From the NCBI GenBank assembly GCA_024195585.1, contig SWBL01000154.1:48886-112885 (forward strand): DNA of 64,000 bases, given 5' to 3'. Source of the DNA: Aureobasidium sp. EXF-3400. Lineage: Eukaryota > Ascomycota > Dothideomycetes > Dothideales > Saccotheciaceae. A program made the position numbers and the translations under genes. Under the pieces are notes generated by a model. That model was not told where the DNA came from. It did no database searches and saw only the letters and a list, made by a program, of their open reading frames with translations. Below are positions 45,162 to 56,840 of the stretch, in pieces; position 1 is the first letter of the stretch; each line of letters opens with the position of its first letter.

Positions 45162-48100
45162 ATGTGCCGGAGTGTATAATGCGCGTAGCTTCAAAGATAC
45201 ACAATGACCACGAGAAACGCGACAGGATCCACTGAGGCGACACCCTATCGACTTCCTTGGATGCCGGACACGTTCGTGCCTTGTAGCCTATCATCGTCAG
45301 CACATGGCCAGGCGAGACATGTCAATGTCTAATACAGATGCTTGCTAGGGACGCCGTGACGAAAGTTCTCCTATGACCGAACAAAAAATTACTGTGCATC
45401 TGCATGGGTGAATCGAAAGGAAGAGCTTTTGGGAGGTAGGGAGGGAAGTCTCGAGGGACATGAGCACAAGAGCGGACGCAAAGGGCAGGTCAATGATCTT
45501 TCCTGCATTTTGCTCAACCCCAGTCCTCCCAACTCTGCTGCGTTTGTCATTGCACTGCCTTTCCAGCCATGCTCGTCTGGAATGACCAACTCTGGAGTTC
45601 TTGCATCTGCTTTCTTGCTATCTGTCGGCCGTACGGATCGATGAACATCTTTACTCTTCCTCTAGCTCTTGACATGATCCAGTGCGTTAAGTCTAGCACT
45701 CGCATTTGTCAGTTGCTCCACCTGGATCAGCAGCCTGTACCCATCGCATCAGTTGAGAAAGTATATCCTTCTTTCGATGTCACATCATGATCCAGGACGT
45801 GCATCAGGGTCTCTCATGCTGAAAGCTTGTTAGTTCCTTGCTCCAGAGGTGTACGCGTGTATGTCTGGGCGACCAGACATGTGAGGTTGTTATTGGCAGG
45901 ATTGCTCTTCGTTATCCCAGAGGCAACCCACACGCCAAGAACTCCGCTTGTATGATCACCGCTGGTGGTTACGTGGAGGGACCCAACGGGCATCGTCGCT
46001 ACATTTTCCCATCAACTCAAACACTGACTATACGTTACTGATGAGCAGGCCTCAATGCTACCTCGCGGATCATGCGGTGTCGCAGCAGTATGCACACGGT
46101 TCTTCCGTTGAGCACGTTAGTGGACCTATGGACGATCCCAGTCGGTCTGTATAGAGCACTGACTTGTGGACTTGTGAGGCCTGCATTGCACCACTTGATT
46201 TGGTCTAGAGAGTCTCCGCACCCCCTAGCCATGCCAAGTCGCCGCGTTGACAGACGCAGTAGAGTAATAGTCTTAGAGCGCTATCTGGTAATCAGGCCCG
46301 GACCGCATTTGGCAGACTAGCCCAAGCGCACTGGTAGAGGGGGTCCCGCAAGCACCAGACCCCCAGACTCTTCAAAGAAAATGGCATCAAAGTGTACAGT
46401 GCGTTTGGGAATGGGTGACTCGTCCGAAGACAGCTTGAGAAGCCAGGACCCGACTGTATCATCTCCAGTACGAGAAAGACGATATAATTTTGATGGTGAT
46501 ATACCAATGCTGTGCAATAAGAAAAGCTCAGCCCCATGGCAATCTTTGCGCATAGAAACATTCATACCATTCAAGGTGCAGATCGTTCGACTCTATCACG
46601 CTTGAAACAAGCGGTTACATGCCAAGATGTTGAGGTCGTTGGTAGGCCTCGGACGATCCCTCCGGTTCTTGTGTGTAGTGGGTGTATGGTAGGCTTTGAG
46701 ATTCACTGGTGACTGCATGCATGGAAGTGTAGAGATTCCTGCACCTTGATGTGACTGACCGACGGATGTTTCGTCTTAGCAACGGTCACCTCAACCATCT
46801 ACAGTTATCTAGGATCTTCCCAGGATCTACCCAGTGCAGCTCTAAGATGATCAGGCTCGTGGTCTGTGCAAGGAGTATCCACTTACCCTCACAACTCTTA
46901 CCGTGTAGGTGCTACCTTGCTGCAACGGCGTAGAACGACGGTCGAGCTATCGAAATGCACATACATCTGTAAATTAGAGACGAGTCGACCAAGAACCGGG
47001 GTAATCATGACTCTTGGTGGATCTCGAGTTGTTTCGAAAAACACTGTGCAATGCTACCCTGTGCACATTGCACCTCAGAAGACAGACACTTGGTAATTGT
47101 TGACGTATGTACGTGTGTAATCGGATATTGTTTTGAATGCTGGGATGTGTATGGAGTCATGAACCATGCAATCTCATATCCTGGTTAACACACAAGCCTT
47201 GTAGATGTCAGTTCTCTGTCCTCTAGCTCCACTCTTGACGTCCGATCTGATTTCGGAGGCCCGGAGTTTCCCACCCTGGTCATTTCTCGTTCAACTTCTC
47301 CATACCGTTGTCTGTCGTCCCACACGTCACGTTGCGACCCCAGCTGCTTGGTCGACCGTCACAAAGCTAAAGGATGGGCAAACACGTTTAGCTGCAAAAT
47401 ATAACTTAGCGTTGACCTTTCAAGACAACAGAATCCAATAAAGGATGGAGAAATTGTCCTCTGGGATTCAATACATTGTATATGCTGCCCTATTGTTTTC
47501 CTGCATGAAGTGTATCTAAAGTTTGTCTCGCGGATTCGCATATTGACGGCCTTGGCTTGGCATCTCGCGTTGATTATGCAGTTGCGACGATCGCAAGATA
47601 CCAAGGTCGACTTTTCCGCACGTACAATACGAGATTACGGATCTACAGTTTTCTGTTTGGTTGACTGATGGTAAGAGCATCGACTTCACGCCATTAGCCA
47701 ACAAGCCCCTTTTGCCGATGTTTGTGTATGTACTATGACAGCATTTCCATCCAATGATGAGAAATGCTCCGAAAGAGACTTTGGGACCTCGGGACTCATG
47801 CGAGAACTCAAGAATTATCTGTAAACCACACAGGTGTAACTACAGCTACCGCTCTCCACCGGCGGCGCTACAGGCTGAGACAAAAGAACTCTCGTAACGG
47901 CTCTCTCGACCATGACGTTACATCATTGTGTCTGTGCATTGAGACAGGACTTCATCAACGGCAACCCCAAATCTTTAATCAATCGTATGGTCGACATCGG
48001 ATCAGGTGCGAATACGTCGTATGTACCACGGCGATGGGAGTCGCCTAAGCTACTTCTGTTAGACTGAGCTATCGAATGTTGGATTAAACTCCCCTGTGTT

Positions 48101-48229
48101 TCTCAGCCTTTGCTGCAGCAATATGCAGGTGCTACTTGTAATCGCTAGTGCGCAAACCTTCGGCAACCACAAGATTCTGGCGAAAATTCTACGGCCGTTC
48201 CGAGTCAACCACGCGATTCTTGTCTACCG

Positions 48230-48274
48230 ACTCAAGATCGATTAAACTCGACTAGACTCGACTCGAATCGACCT
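48230..48274 (+). repeat. Short degenerate TCGA/ACTCGACT repeat
   Basis: About 45 bp made of imperfect ACTCGA units (actcgactagactcgactcg and variants). Confidence 0.6.
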
Positions 48275-49317
48275 CGCACTGTTCTGAGTCCAAGATTACC
48301 GATGCCATCTGCTCTTCAGCTCAGCTCAGCCCATACACAGCGAGCTGAATTATGACAATTTGCCGTTCCCCATGTCTCGTGATAATTTTGGCAAACCTAG
48401 ATGCCCCTTCGCCATCTGGCCGCCGCAAGCCCTCTCAGCTGCTTCCTTGTCGGGGAGCAATTGTTTAAGCACGGTACCTTGCAGGCTAGCTCGCGGGCCA
48501 GGCCGCACGGACTAAGGCTAGCCGCAGAGCTTGAACCGAAAAAGATCTTCGAACACGGTCACTAAATTGGCGTTGAACGTGAATAATCCGGCGCTTCCAT
48601 GCAAGCTTGGTTGACCAGGTTTTCTCGGCTCTGCCCTCGGGACTTTGCAGGGATACACGGTCGTGTTTATCAAAATCACGCTGAACCTGGGAGCCTGCTT
48701 GTTCCAGCTCAATATGAAACCTCGTCGTGTAGCCCTAGAGCATGCTGTGTTACTGACTCCAGGCCATTGATATTCAGCTCTGCTAGCCTCACGTGCAAAG
48801 CCACAGGGATGTCAATAAGGTTAGTCTCAACTAATAGAGGCACGGACGTGCACTCCAGGTGCTCAAAACGGGCTCCGCCGAGGCCATCGACTATCCAAGC
48901 TCGGTAGGCGTCCGTATGTCTGCAATTGCCAATCCCAAATGCTCATCAACCTAGCTGCAGACTCTGCAGGACGCACTAAAGAGGAGGTGATTTGGTTGAT
49001 GCCCAGTTGTCTGATCAATTGCCCTTTCCAGCTCCACGTTGACCATTCGATCTGCGCACCTGTTTAGCCTGCCTGGAACTGGGACCCACGCTCTTTACGC
49101 GTTCTAGCACATCGTTCTCCCTTATGCTTGTTTTCCACATGTTCTCCACTAAAGATAGCCGTGTCTCAAGCGCCTCTACGGCCTCAGCTGCAAGCTCCGA
49201 TCATGTCAAGCGAGTCACGGCGTAAACTTTGGGTTCACTGACAAGGCACCGTTGAAAGGGTGGTGTACCGAGCCAACGGGCCTGGTGGTATCATCGGGGG
49301 ATTCTTCTACTCATCCC

Positions 49318-49330
49318 TTTATACATATAG
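49318..49330 (+). promoter_or_regulatory. TATA-like element of the Pls-like gene
   Basis: The sequence tttatacatata lies about 120 nt before the ATG at 49443, a usual spacing for fungal promoters with a short leader. It supports the chosen start codon over an upstream one. Confidence 0.3.
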
Positions 49331-49442
49331 GCTCCTCGAACGCCTCTCGTGGCTGGCCATCGTATCCCTCCATTTCTTTAATTTTGTCTCTATACAAGGC
49401 CGTTTGCTTAGTCTCGTTCGTCCACACATATTATTATCAGCC

Positions 49443-52400
49443 ATGGACAGGACTGCAATCGCCAACTACGTCTTCCAAGACGAACTATTAGCCACAAAGC
49501 ATCATGTTGCTCTTTCAAATTGCCTCGATGCTGCCATAAACAACCCCTCCATCAACAAAACAACCCTTGTGGCCTCGATACCACTATCTGCCGACACTGC
49601 TCTTGCATCGTTACGACTACTCACATCGTTGCTCAACACATTACCCGGATCCTGGCCGACGTTTGATCTCTCATGTTGCTTCTCGAGGTTGTGGAAGCTT
49701 CTACCTGAAGATGTAAAAGCTGGCAGAGATACACAACATAACGCCCTTCTGGACGCCTTAACACAGCAGATGAAGAACACCTATTCAGATGTCTGCTCTT
49801 TACTCCCCGAATCGGATACACCTGCGATTTATGGTGCCTCGTCTTCAAACCCTATCAGCCACAGAAGGCTACATCAATTTGTGAGGGATTTCAGTTTGCC
49901 CACCAAGCAGACCACTGGAACTAGATCAGTCGTTGCCTTGGCTCTACCAAATGGTCCTGTGCTCGGGTTGGCTCTTCTGGCTACTGCAACATACTACACG
50001 GCGGCCCCTGTGACAGTAGCTTCAGGACCAGAACAGTTCCAAAGCGATGTCATGCAAGCAGGAGCTAGCATAGTCCTCGTCACTCGACCGGATGTTCAGA
50101 GACTAGGACTGGACAACTCTTGGGTTCGCGAGGCTGGCGTTGAAGTGATCATAGTCGAGCCTAAGGATGACGCAACTTTCGACATGACTTATAGCAATGG
50201 TTCTTCCGTGGTCGTCAGCACAAAATCTAAACCCAACGGATCCGACGATATCGCCCTCGTACTATTCACGTCAGGCACTTCTGGTAAGAAGAAGGTCGTT
50301 CCTTACACCGTCCACACTATCATCTCTGGCGTAGGATTCGTCATCGAATCCTGGGGTCTGACCAAGAGCGATATTTGCATCAACATGATGCCTCTTTTCC
50401 ACGTTGGTGGTATTGTTAGAAACCTGTTCGCTCCTATCATGGCCGGTGGCTCCACAATCTGTTGCCCAGCTTTTGACGCCAACTTGTTCTGGGATGTCGT
50501 TGAGGATCTGCAACCGACCTGGTACTACGCCTCTCCTTCGATGCACTCCGTCATTCTCGAAGAGGGCCGCAACCGACCATCAGCACTGGAGAATAGCAAG
50601 ATGAGGTTGATCTGTAACGCTGCTGGTGGTCTTCTGCCTTCGCTTGCATGCACACTACGAGACACATTCAAGTGCATCGTTCTTCCGAGTTATGGTATGA
50701 CAGAGTGTATGCCCATCTCAAGTCCACCTCTCGACTACCAACTTGACCGATCTGGCACCTCTGGTGTCAGTGTCGGTCCAGATATGGCCATTCTTGATGG
50801 CAATGACCAAAAACTCCCAATCCACACTGTCGGTCGCATTGCTGTCAGAGGCGCACCTGTGTTTGGTGGATACCTAAAAGACAACGATGTGTTAGATACC
50901 TCATGCTTTACTGCCGATGGTTGGTTCGACACTGGTGACATGGGCTACCTGGATGCAGATGGCTACCTCTACGTCACTGGCAGAAGTAAGGAGGTCATCA
51001 ACAGAGGTGGTGAACTGATCTCTCCCTTCGAGATTGAAGAAGCCGTCGTCACTGCTGCTAAGCGTGAAGGCAACCCTCTTTTCGGTCGTGTCTCTGCTGC
51101 TTTGGCATTCTCAATGCCTCACGATGTGTTGCAAGAAGTTCCCGGTGTGGTCCTAGTTACCCCTCTCGGTGCTCGTCGCGCCGACATCAAGACCGTCCAA
51201 GAGGCCTTGAAAGACTCTTTGAGTCAAGTCAAGTGGCCCGCCTTCGTTGTGTACATGGATGATCTTCCCAAGAACAACAACAAGGTGCTGCGTATCAAGC
51301 TCGCAGAGCGTCTTGGTCTGAGTGAGATCACTGACGAGACGCCTTTGGCGGATCGCCATTACGAAGCAGCTTGCCCTCCACCAAACACTCCTCTTAGCAC
51401 ACGCATCGGTGGTTCGATCTGCTCTTTCGACGCAGCATTTGTATCTCGCAAGCTCTCGACCGTGTTCGGCACCGAGATCGACATTGCTGTAAGAAAAGCA
51501 TCTCATGATGGATACCCAGAAGCCTTCCTCGCTCCTCGCAAGAACTCTACTATTACTCCAGTCATGTCAAGCTACCCTAGTTTCGACTCGCTTCTACGCG
51601 CTGAGCTTGATGGCTACCTCATCCCAAGCAAAGTGCACTGCCTCGATGTTCCCCTGCCTAGAGATAGAGAGGGCTCCATTGACGACGCTCAGCTGGAGAC
51701 TCTGATCGAAGCCGATTCTGATGAGATTGCTGGAGACATGACTCCAACCGAAGCCAAGATTGCTGAAGTCTTCGTTCGTATTCTTTCATGCGCTGCTTCC
51801 GAGCTTACCCCCGAATCAGACTTCTTTGCTTTGGGAGGTGACAGTCTTCGTGCTGGTCGCTTGTTGTCTGAACTTCGCAAGGAGTTCAAGGTCCGCCTGC
51901 CTATCGACTTGCTGTTCGTGCACAGCAAGATCAGCGATTTGGCCAAGAACATTGACGGAATGCGTGGTCCCACTGACGAGAAGCATGCCACTGCTGAAGC
52001 TGAGCAGGCTCCTGTCAACTACGGCTGCGAGAAGACGTACAGCTCTACCAACCCCATTGTCCTCTTGATCCAACTTTTCCCCATCGCTCTGCTGTACCCC
52101 ATGAAGCGTGCCTTGACTTGGACTTGTTTCATGTACATGCTCAGTGCCACTCGCGACTGGATCACTGCGACTAGACTCATCGGACGTCTTTTCAACCTGA
52201 TGCTCGCTCTTGGTGTCGCCAAGGCTGTCACCTTCATCGTGTGCCCACTTCTTGCCATTTGCCTCAAATGGATGATCATTGGTAAATACAAGGAGGGCAT
52301 GTATCCTATGTGGGGCCCTTACCACACGCGCTGGTGGGTCACCGATAAGGTCGTCACTATTCTTGGAAAGGGATTCTTCGGTTCATCTGAATTTGGCACC

Positions 52401-54509
52401 ACTCTGTACTACCGTCTGATGGGAGCAAAGATTGGCAAGGGCGTCAAGATTGCCAAGCGTGCCATCATTCGTGAGTATGATCTCGTCACTCTCGAGGACG
52501 GAGCAAATTTGGACCAGTGCATCTGCAGAGGTTTTGGTGCCGAGCAGAACACCAGCATGTATCTCGGTCATGTTCGTGTTGGCAAGGCAGCAAGTGTCGG
52601 TCTTGCGTCTATCGTCGCTCCCGGAACCTCGGTGCCTGACAACGCATGCATTGGACCTAACTCATCGAGCTGGGAAGCTGATGATGCTAGTGAAGAGTTC
52701 CGCGACTTGTCTGCCAGCAAAATTCCAGGAGCTCACCCTATTCTGTCTTTCCTGTTGATCACTCCCATCTCTTTGATTGTCACTCTTTGTAAGAGTGGTC
52801 CCTGGATCGGTGGTCTGGTTGGTCTTGTGTTGACGCAGCCCAAGCCTACTTCAGACAAGGTCATGTCGATCATCTTGTGGTTTGCCGTGCCCCATCGTAT
52901 CGGTTGGCATTTCGCTGCAAAGATCTTCGGTGCTGGTGCAGGTCCGCTCGCGTGGTTCTTTGCTGTTTGGGTTCTCAAGAAGATTTTAGATTTGACCATC
53001 GGTAAACTTACCCCCGGACCAGCCCAATCCAGATCGCAGGCCCAACGTTTCCGTATGGCCGTGCTAAAGGCCGTTGCACCTCCCGCTGCCTTCCACAAGG
53101 TTACTGAACTGTTTGGTGGTCATTACGAGGCAACGTCAGTCCTTTATCGTGCCATGGGTGCTAAAGTCGGACAGCGGGTTTATTGGCCTGGAACAGGTCC
53201 CTCGTTCCAGGACTTTGACCTCCTAGACATCGGAAGCGACATTGTCTTTGGCTCTCGCTCCCATCTCGTCACATCCGACGGTACTGGCAGTGACTATGTC
53301 CGGGTCCAAGATGGCGCCATGATTTCTGACCGTGTTGTGCTCCTGCCTGGTGTCACTGTTGGTAAGAAGAGTGTTCTCGGTAGCGGTGCTTTGACTCGTA
53401 GGAACAAGTACTATGAGCAGGAGACAGTTTGGGTCGGCAGCAAGGCTGGTGAAGCTGTATGCCTCAGCGGCAGCAAGCGCTCTGCTACCTCGGATGCTGC
53501 CAACACCCAACACGGCATGCCCAGCCTGAACAGCACTACCAATTCTAGCAGCGTGACATTGAGCGAGAAAGAAAAGGCCGACAACGAGAAAGCAGTTCAG
53601 GAGGGTGTGCTGAGCAGCAGCTCGTCTATGACTATGGTCGAGAGAGAACAGGCAGCTGCATCCTCTTCGCCTTTCGGTCGCGCCTTCTACGAGGGTAAAG
53701 CCCCCTACCACGTTTTCGGCCCTTGGACCATCTTCCTCTACTCAACCTTCACTACCATCTTTGTTTCCTTCTACTGGAACGTTTCGTCCATCGGTGCCCT
53801 GCAACTTGTCGCCAAACTAATCAAGACATCCGACCCTGTTCACAACCCCGATACTCCCTACCGTCCAGTCCTCATCTTCGCCCTCTTTGCCGCCTTCATC
53901 GCTATTCTCCACACTGTTCAGGCTGTCCTCGCTCTTGCCATTGTTATCGCTGCCAAGTGGATCCTTCTTGGTAGACGCCAGGTCGGCAACTACGACTGGG
54001 ACAAGAGCAGCTACTGCCAACGCTGGCAACTGTTCCTCACCGTTGAGAAGCTTCGTCGTCAGTGCTATGGTGGCGCTGGTGTCGTTGGTCTTCTCACTGG
54101 CACTCACTTCGCTGTCATGTACTTCCGTGCTCTCGGTGCCACCATCGGCAAGGACTGCTCTCTCTTCTCAGGCGGTCTGCCTTCGCTCATGTTCACCGAG
54201 CCTGATCTTCTCACTCTTGGTGACCGTGTTGCTGTCGACGATGCATCGCTGGTTTCGCACATCAACTCTCGTGGTGTCTTCAACCTTAACCCCTTGGTTG
54301 TCGGTGACCGCAGTGTGCTCAGAAGCGGATCAAGATTGTTGTCTGGTGCCAATATGGGCCAGGACACTATGCTGCTCGAACACACCCTTGTCATGGCCGG
54401 TGATGTCGTCGACGACGGCGTCACCTACCAAGGATGGCCTGCAGAGGGCTTCGAGGGTCATCGCGCACCTCTTCGCAACGGCCCAGTCACCATGGTGGCT
54501 GAGGCTTAG
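49443..54509 (+). CDS. Pls-type multidomain enzyme: adenylation, carrier and three membrane/beta-helix modules
   Basis: This is a single-exon protein of 1,688 residues. Residues ~1-640 form an adenylating domain: LFTSGTSGKKKV (about 274), MPLFHVGG, YGMTE (about 417), GWFDTGD (about 493), GRSKEVINRGGE (about 513) and the A10-like Lys 614. A degenerate second C-subdomain seems to follow (DREGSIDDAQLE). A carrier domain has FFALGGDSLRA with phosphopantetheine Ser 801. Then three repeats of paired hydrophobic segments plus a left-handed beta-helix (hexapeptide) module lie at about 870-1075, 1100-1340 and 1424-1680, with a Ser-rich linker at ~1345-1415. This is the layout of Pls/PosA proteins such as epsilon-poly-lysine synthetase. 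The core motifs are nearer acyl-CoA synthetases, so the substrate is open. An MFS gene lies tail-to-tail. Confidence 0.85.
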   Translation: MDRTAIANYVFQDELLATKHHVALSNCLDAAINNPSINKTTLVASIPLSADTALASLRLLTSLLNTLPGSWPTFDLSCCFSRLWKLLPEDVKAGRDTQHNALLDALTQQMKNTYSDVCSLLPESDTPAIYGASSSNPISHRRLHQFVRDFSLPTKQTTGTRSVVALALPNGPVLGLALLATATYYTAAPVTVASGPEQFQSDVMQAGASIVLVTRPDVQRLGLDNSWVREAGVEVIIVEPKDDATFDMTYSNGSSVVVSTKSKPNGSDDIALVLFTSGTSGKKKVVPYTVHTIISGVGFVIESWGLTKSDICINMMPLFHVGGIVRNLFAPIMAGGSTICCPAFDANLFWDVVEDLQPTWYYASPSMHSVILEEGRNRPSALENSKMRLICNAAGGLLPSLACTLRDTFKCIVLPSYGMTECMPISSPPLDYQLDRSGTSGVSVGPDMAILDGNDQKLPIHTVGRIAVRGAPVFGGYLKDNDVLDTSCFTADGWFDTGDMGYLDADGYLYVTGRSKEVINRGGELISPFEIEEAVVTAAKREGNPLFGRVSAALAFSMPHDVLQEVPGVVLVTPLGARRADIKTVQEALKDSLSQVKWPAFVVYMDDLPKNNNKVLRIKLAERLGLSEITDETPLADRHYEAACPPPNTPLSTRIGGSICSFDAAFVSRKLSTVFGTEIDIAVRKASHDGYPEAFLAPRKNSTITPVMSSYPSFDSLLRAELDGYLIPSKVHCLDVPLPRDREGSIDDAQLETLIEADSDEIAGDMTPTEAKIAEVFVRILSCAASELTPESDFFALGGDSLRAGRLLSELRKEFKVRLPIDLLFVHSKISDLAKNIDGMRGPTDEKHATAEAEQAPVNYGCEKTYSSTNPIVLLIQLFPIALLYPMKRALTWTCFMYMLSATRDWITATRLIGRLFNLMLALGVAKAVTFIVCPLLAICLKWMIIGKYKEGMYPMWGPYHTRWWVTDKVVTILGKGFFGSSEFGTTLYYRLMGAKIGKGVKIAKRAIIREYDLVTLEDGANLDQCICRGFGAEQNTSMYLGHVRVGKAASVGLASIVAPGTSVPDNACIGPNSSSWEADDASEEFRDLSASKIPGAHPILSFLLITPISLIVTLCKSGPWIGGLVGLVLTQPKPTSDKVMSIILWFAVPHRIGWHFAAKIFGAGAGPLAWFFAVWVLKKILDLTIGKLTPGPAQSRSQAQRFRMAVLKAVAPPAAFHKVTELFGGHYEATSVLYRAMGAKVGQRVYWPGTGPSFQDFDLLDIGSDIVFGSRSHLVTSDGTGSDYVRVQDGAMISDRVVLLPGVTVGKKSVLGSGALTRRNKYYEQETVWVGSKAGEAVCLSGSKRSATSDAANTQHGMPSLNSTTNSSSVTLSEKEKADNEKAVQEGVLSSSSSMTMVEREQAAASSSPFGRAFYEGKAPYHVFGPWTIFLYSTFTTIFVSFYWNVSSIGALQLVAKLIKTSDPVHNPDTPYRPVLIFALFAAFIAILHTVQAVLALAIVIAAKWILLGRRQVGNYDWDKSSYCQRWQLFLTVEKLRRQCYGGAGVVGLLTGTHFAVMYFRALGATIGKDCSLFSGGLPSLMFTEPDLLTLGDRVAVDDASLVSHINSRGVFNLNPLVVGDRSVLRSGSRLLSGANMGQDTMLLEHTLVMAGDVVDDGVTYQGWPAEGFEGHRAPLRNGPVTMVAEA

Positions 54510-55293
54510 AAACGAACTTTCATGTTTTTCCTTTTCTTATTCTGTTTGATGTCTTCTTCGTCCTGTCGAGATCCGTCTGGCATATACCCTCTTCGCGCAG
54601 ACTTTCTTTCATAGCATTTTCCTTACTGCATATCATTGTTCACCTTTCATCTGACCGTACAAAATCACGCAATGTTTTATATCTTAGCCTGTCATTATGG
54701 GTTGCGTTTGAGCGTCAGGTGTTTCTCATAGACTGGTTGTCATACATAGATACTTATCATGAACTGCTCTTCATATTTTATAATCCTGTCATCGTTCAGA
54801 CAATCTTGTGAAACATGTTAATAATGGCTTCTGATATGATGCTGTCTCCTCACATGAAGCGACCTGCCCTAAACAAAACTGAATCAATGCACAGTTTGTA
54901 TCAGCCCAGCGACGCATCCAGAGAGAGCAGGTCACATGGCGCTTCTCAGTGGGGTCGCTCTCCTATTCGAAAGTACAGTGCATCTTGATGGCTATATATG
55001 TAAATGAGTATCGCACGCGGAGAGATGTGAGGGAGAGATCATCACGAGGTGGGTGAAACACAAATTCAACGATGCTTGTCCACGTGGAGAGATTCTCTAC
55101 GTATATGTCCATATCGATGCACGATCGTTACTAGTGTAGGGGATGCATCCGGATAGAGCAAGTCGAATTGCGTCTTCCGTAGAAAACGCTATACTACTTG
55201 AGAGTACTGTGCAATCTTATGGCTACCAAAGAAATGGTACCCCCACTCGGGAACATCCTTGTTGTATCTTAAGAGCATACACCTATACTCCCC
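54510..55293. other. Convergent intergenic region
   Basis: 784 bp between the Pls-like gene and the MFS gene, T-rich at first as in fungal 3' UTRs. No gene is recognised. Confidence 0.4.
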
Positions 55294-56840
55294 TCACTTT
55301 TCGTCATCTGTATCTACATGCCCCAACTTCGCATCAATAAACGCCTGCATTGCGCCGCCATGCTTAGCAAGCATCCAAACCAAAACACCACCACAAATGC
55401 ACAAGATAACGCCTATCGTGGCAGCAAGCCCGATACCAATGGAGTCGATTAGGGGTACAATGGCAGCGTTACCTGACGCGCCGAAAATGTACTGAATGAA
55501 ATATTTAGATGCAATGACTGCCGTGCGCTGTTCGGGTATGGCTTCTATACGCAGATGGTTAGTTTAAAACCTCACACAAGGATGATTGCTCAAAGAGTAT
55601 TCGACCTACCAGCACAATAAGTGTTGAGTGAACTAAACGCAGCCATAAGACCAACGCCAGTGAAAAAAGCAGCTACGATTGCCAGAGCCAAGCCACCGAC
55701 ATCATACTCTAAGCACCATCCATAGATCAACTGTGAAGCAGGTATGATGAGGAAGAAAGCAAATAGACCACTGTTGAGTCTGTCCTGGGGTACTCGTTTG
55801 CCGCCACGCTGAATGATCTTCTTAGCCATGGTCATGTCAGAAAATCGGCCTCCTGCGATGGCACCCAATAGAAAGCCTGCTCCAGGCGAGATGTAGAAGA
55901 GGCCAGAGACGAGGGGTGATGTAAGATGGAAGCGAGGGTTGATTAGATGGCGTGGTGCAGCCAACAAAGAGTATTGATTCCAAGCGAGTAAACCACAGGC
56001 AAGATCCTAAGCCACTTGTTAGTTATGAGCATTAAACGACCACCCATATGAGGCATACCGCGAAGAAGACATTAGGGTATATAAGCAACGTAAATATTTT
56101 AAGCATCTCGACTTGCGACTTGCCCCAGAGTTTGAAGCTAGGTCTGTCGGTAGTTTGATGTGGTTGAGCGATGGAAGGAACAAAGAAGAAGGACAACATT
56201 AAGCCCAGTCCTACCATGCCAGTCTGCACCCAGAAGACGATCCTCCAACTGGCAAAGGTGACGATGATACCGCCGACGAGAGGACCTAATGCTGGCCCTA
56301 GGACAGAGCCAACCATGAAGAAGCCTACCGCGGTGCCTCTTCTCCGTTGGTCGAAGATGTCGGCTACTATAGTTTGACCTATAGATAGTTTAGTTGTGGC
56401 GAGTTTAGATCAAGGTGTGGCGTTTACCTACCCGCGACCATATTGAATGTACCCTCGAACCCAGCAAGGACTCTCATAGCCGTGAACATGGCCATATTGA
56501 TCGATAACGCCGTGCCAATTGAGCACAAGAACAAGATGGCAATGGCACCGTTATACGCTGACCGCCTTCCCAGAGTCCTAGCAATGGGCGCCCAGATGAG
56601 ACTGGACGATCCCATAGCTAGCAACACCCCGGCATTGGTGACATTGATATGTTCAGAAGTAGTGCCGAACTCGGCCGCGATCTCTGGTGTTGCTGGGTAT
56701 AGACATGTACTCGAGAATGTGGTGGCCAGACACATAAAACTGACGGTGAAGAGGATGACGAATTTGTGCCAGGTTGGTAAGTCCATTCCTTTCTTAAATG
56801 TCTCCTTGGCTATTGGCGGTGCTGCAGTTGAAGATCCCAT
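55294..56840 (-). CDS. MFS drug:H+ antiporter-like transporter
   Basis: The product is a 458-residue major facilitator with about 12 membrane segments. Exons are 56840-56432, 56378-56059, 56006-55610 and 55544-55294; introns are 53, 52 and 65 nt. All junctions keep frame. The N-half has CLYPATPEIAAEFGTTSEHIN, GSSSLIWAPIARTLGRRSAY (motif A-like loop between helices 2 and 3) and MVGSVLGPALGPLVGG, which matches motif C (gxxxGPxxGG) of the DHA1 antiporter group. The C-half has LLGAIAGGRFSDMTMAKK. DHA1 members export drugs, polyamines or metabolites at the plasma membrane. Its place beside the Pls-like enzyme suggests export of that product, but this is inference. Confidence 0.88.

Larger units (their letters stand above)
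44102..49442. other. Gene-free region of 5.3 kb
   Basis: This is the longest stretch without a recognisable gene. Frames are all under ~120 codons in every direction and none resembles a known family. It holds the ASE1 promoter at the left, a run of 16 C at 45146-45161, a TCGAC-rich simple repeat near 48230-48274 and the promoter of the Pls-like gene at the right. Base composition is not strikingly AT-rich, so strong RIP is not evident. It may contain decayed transposon sequence or long noncoding RNA, but I cannot support either. Confidence 0.4.
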
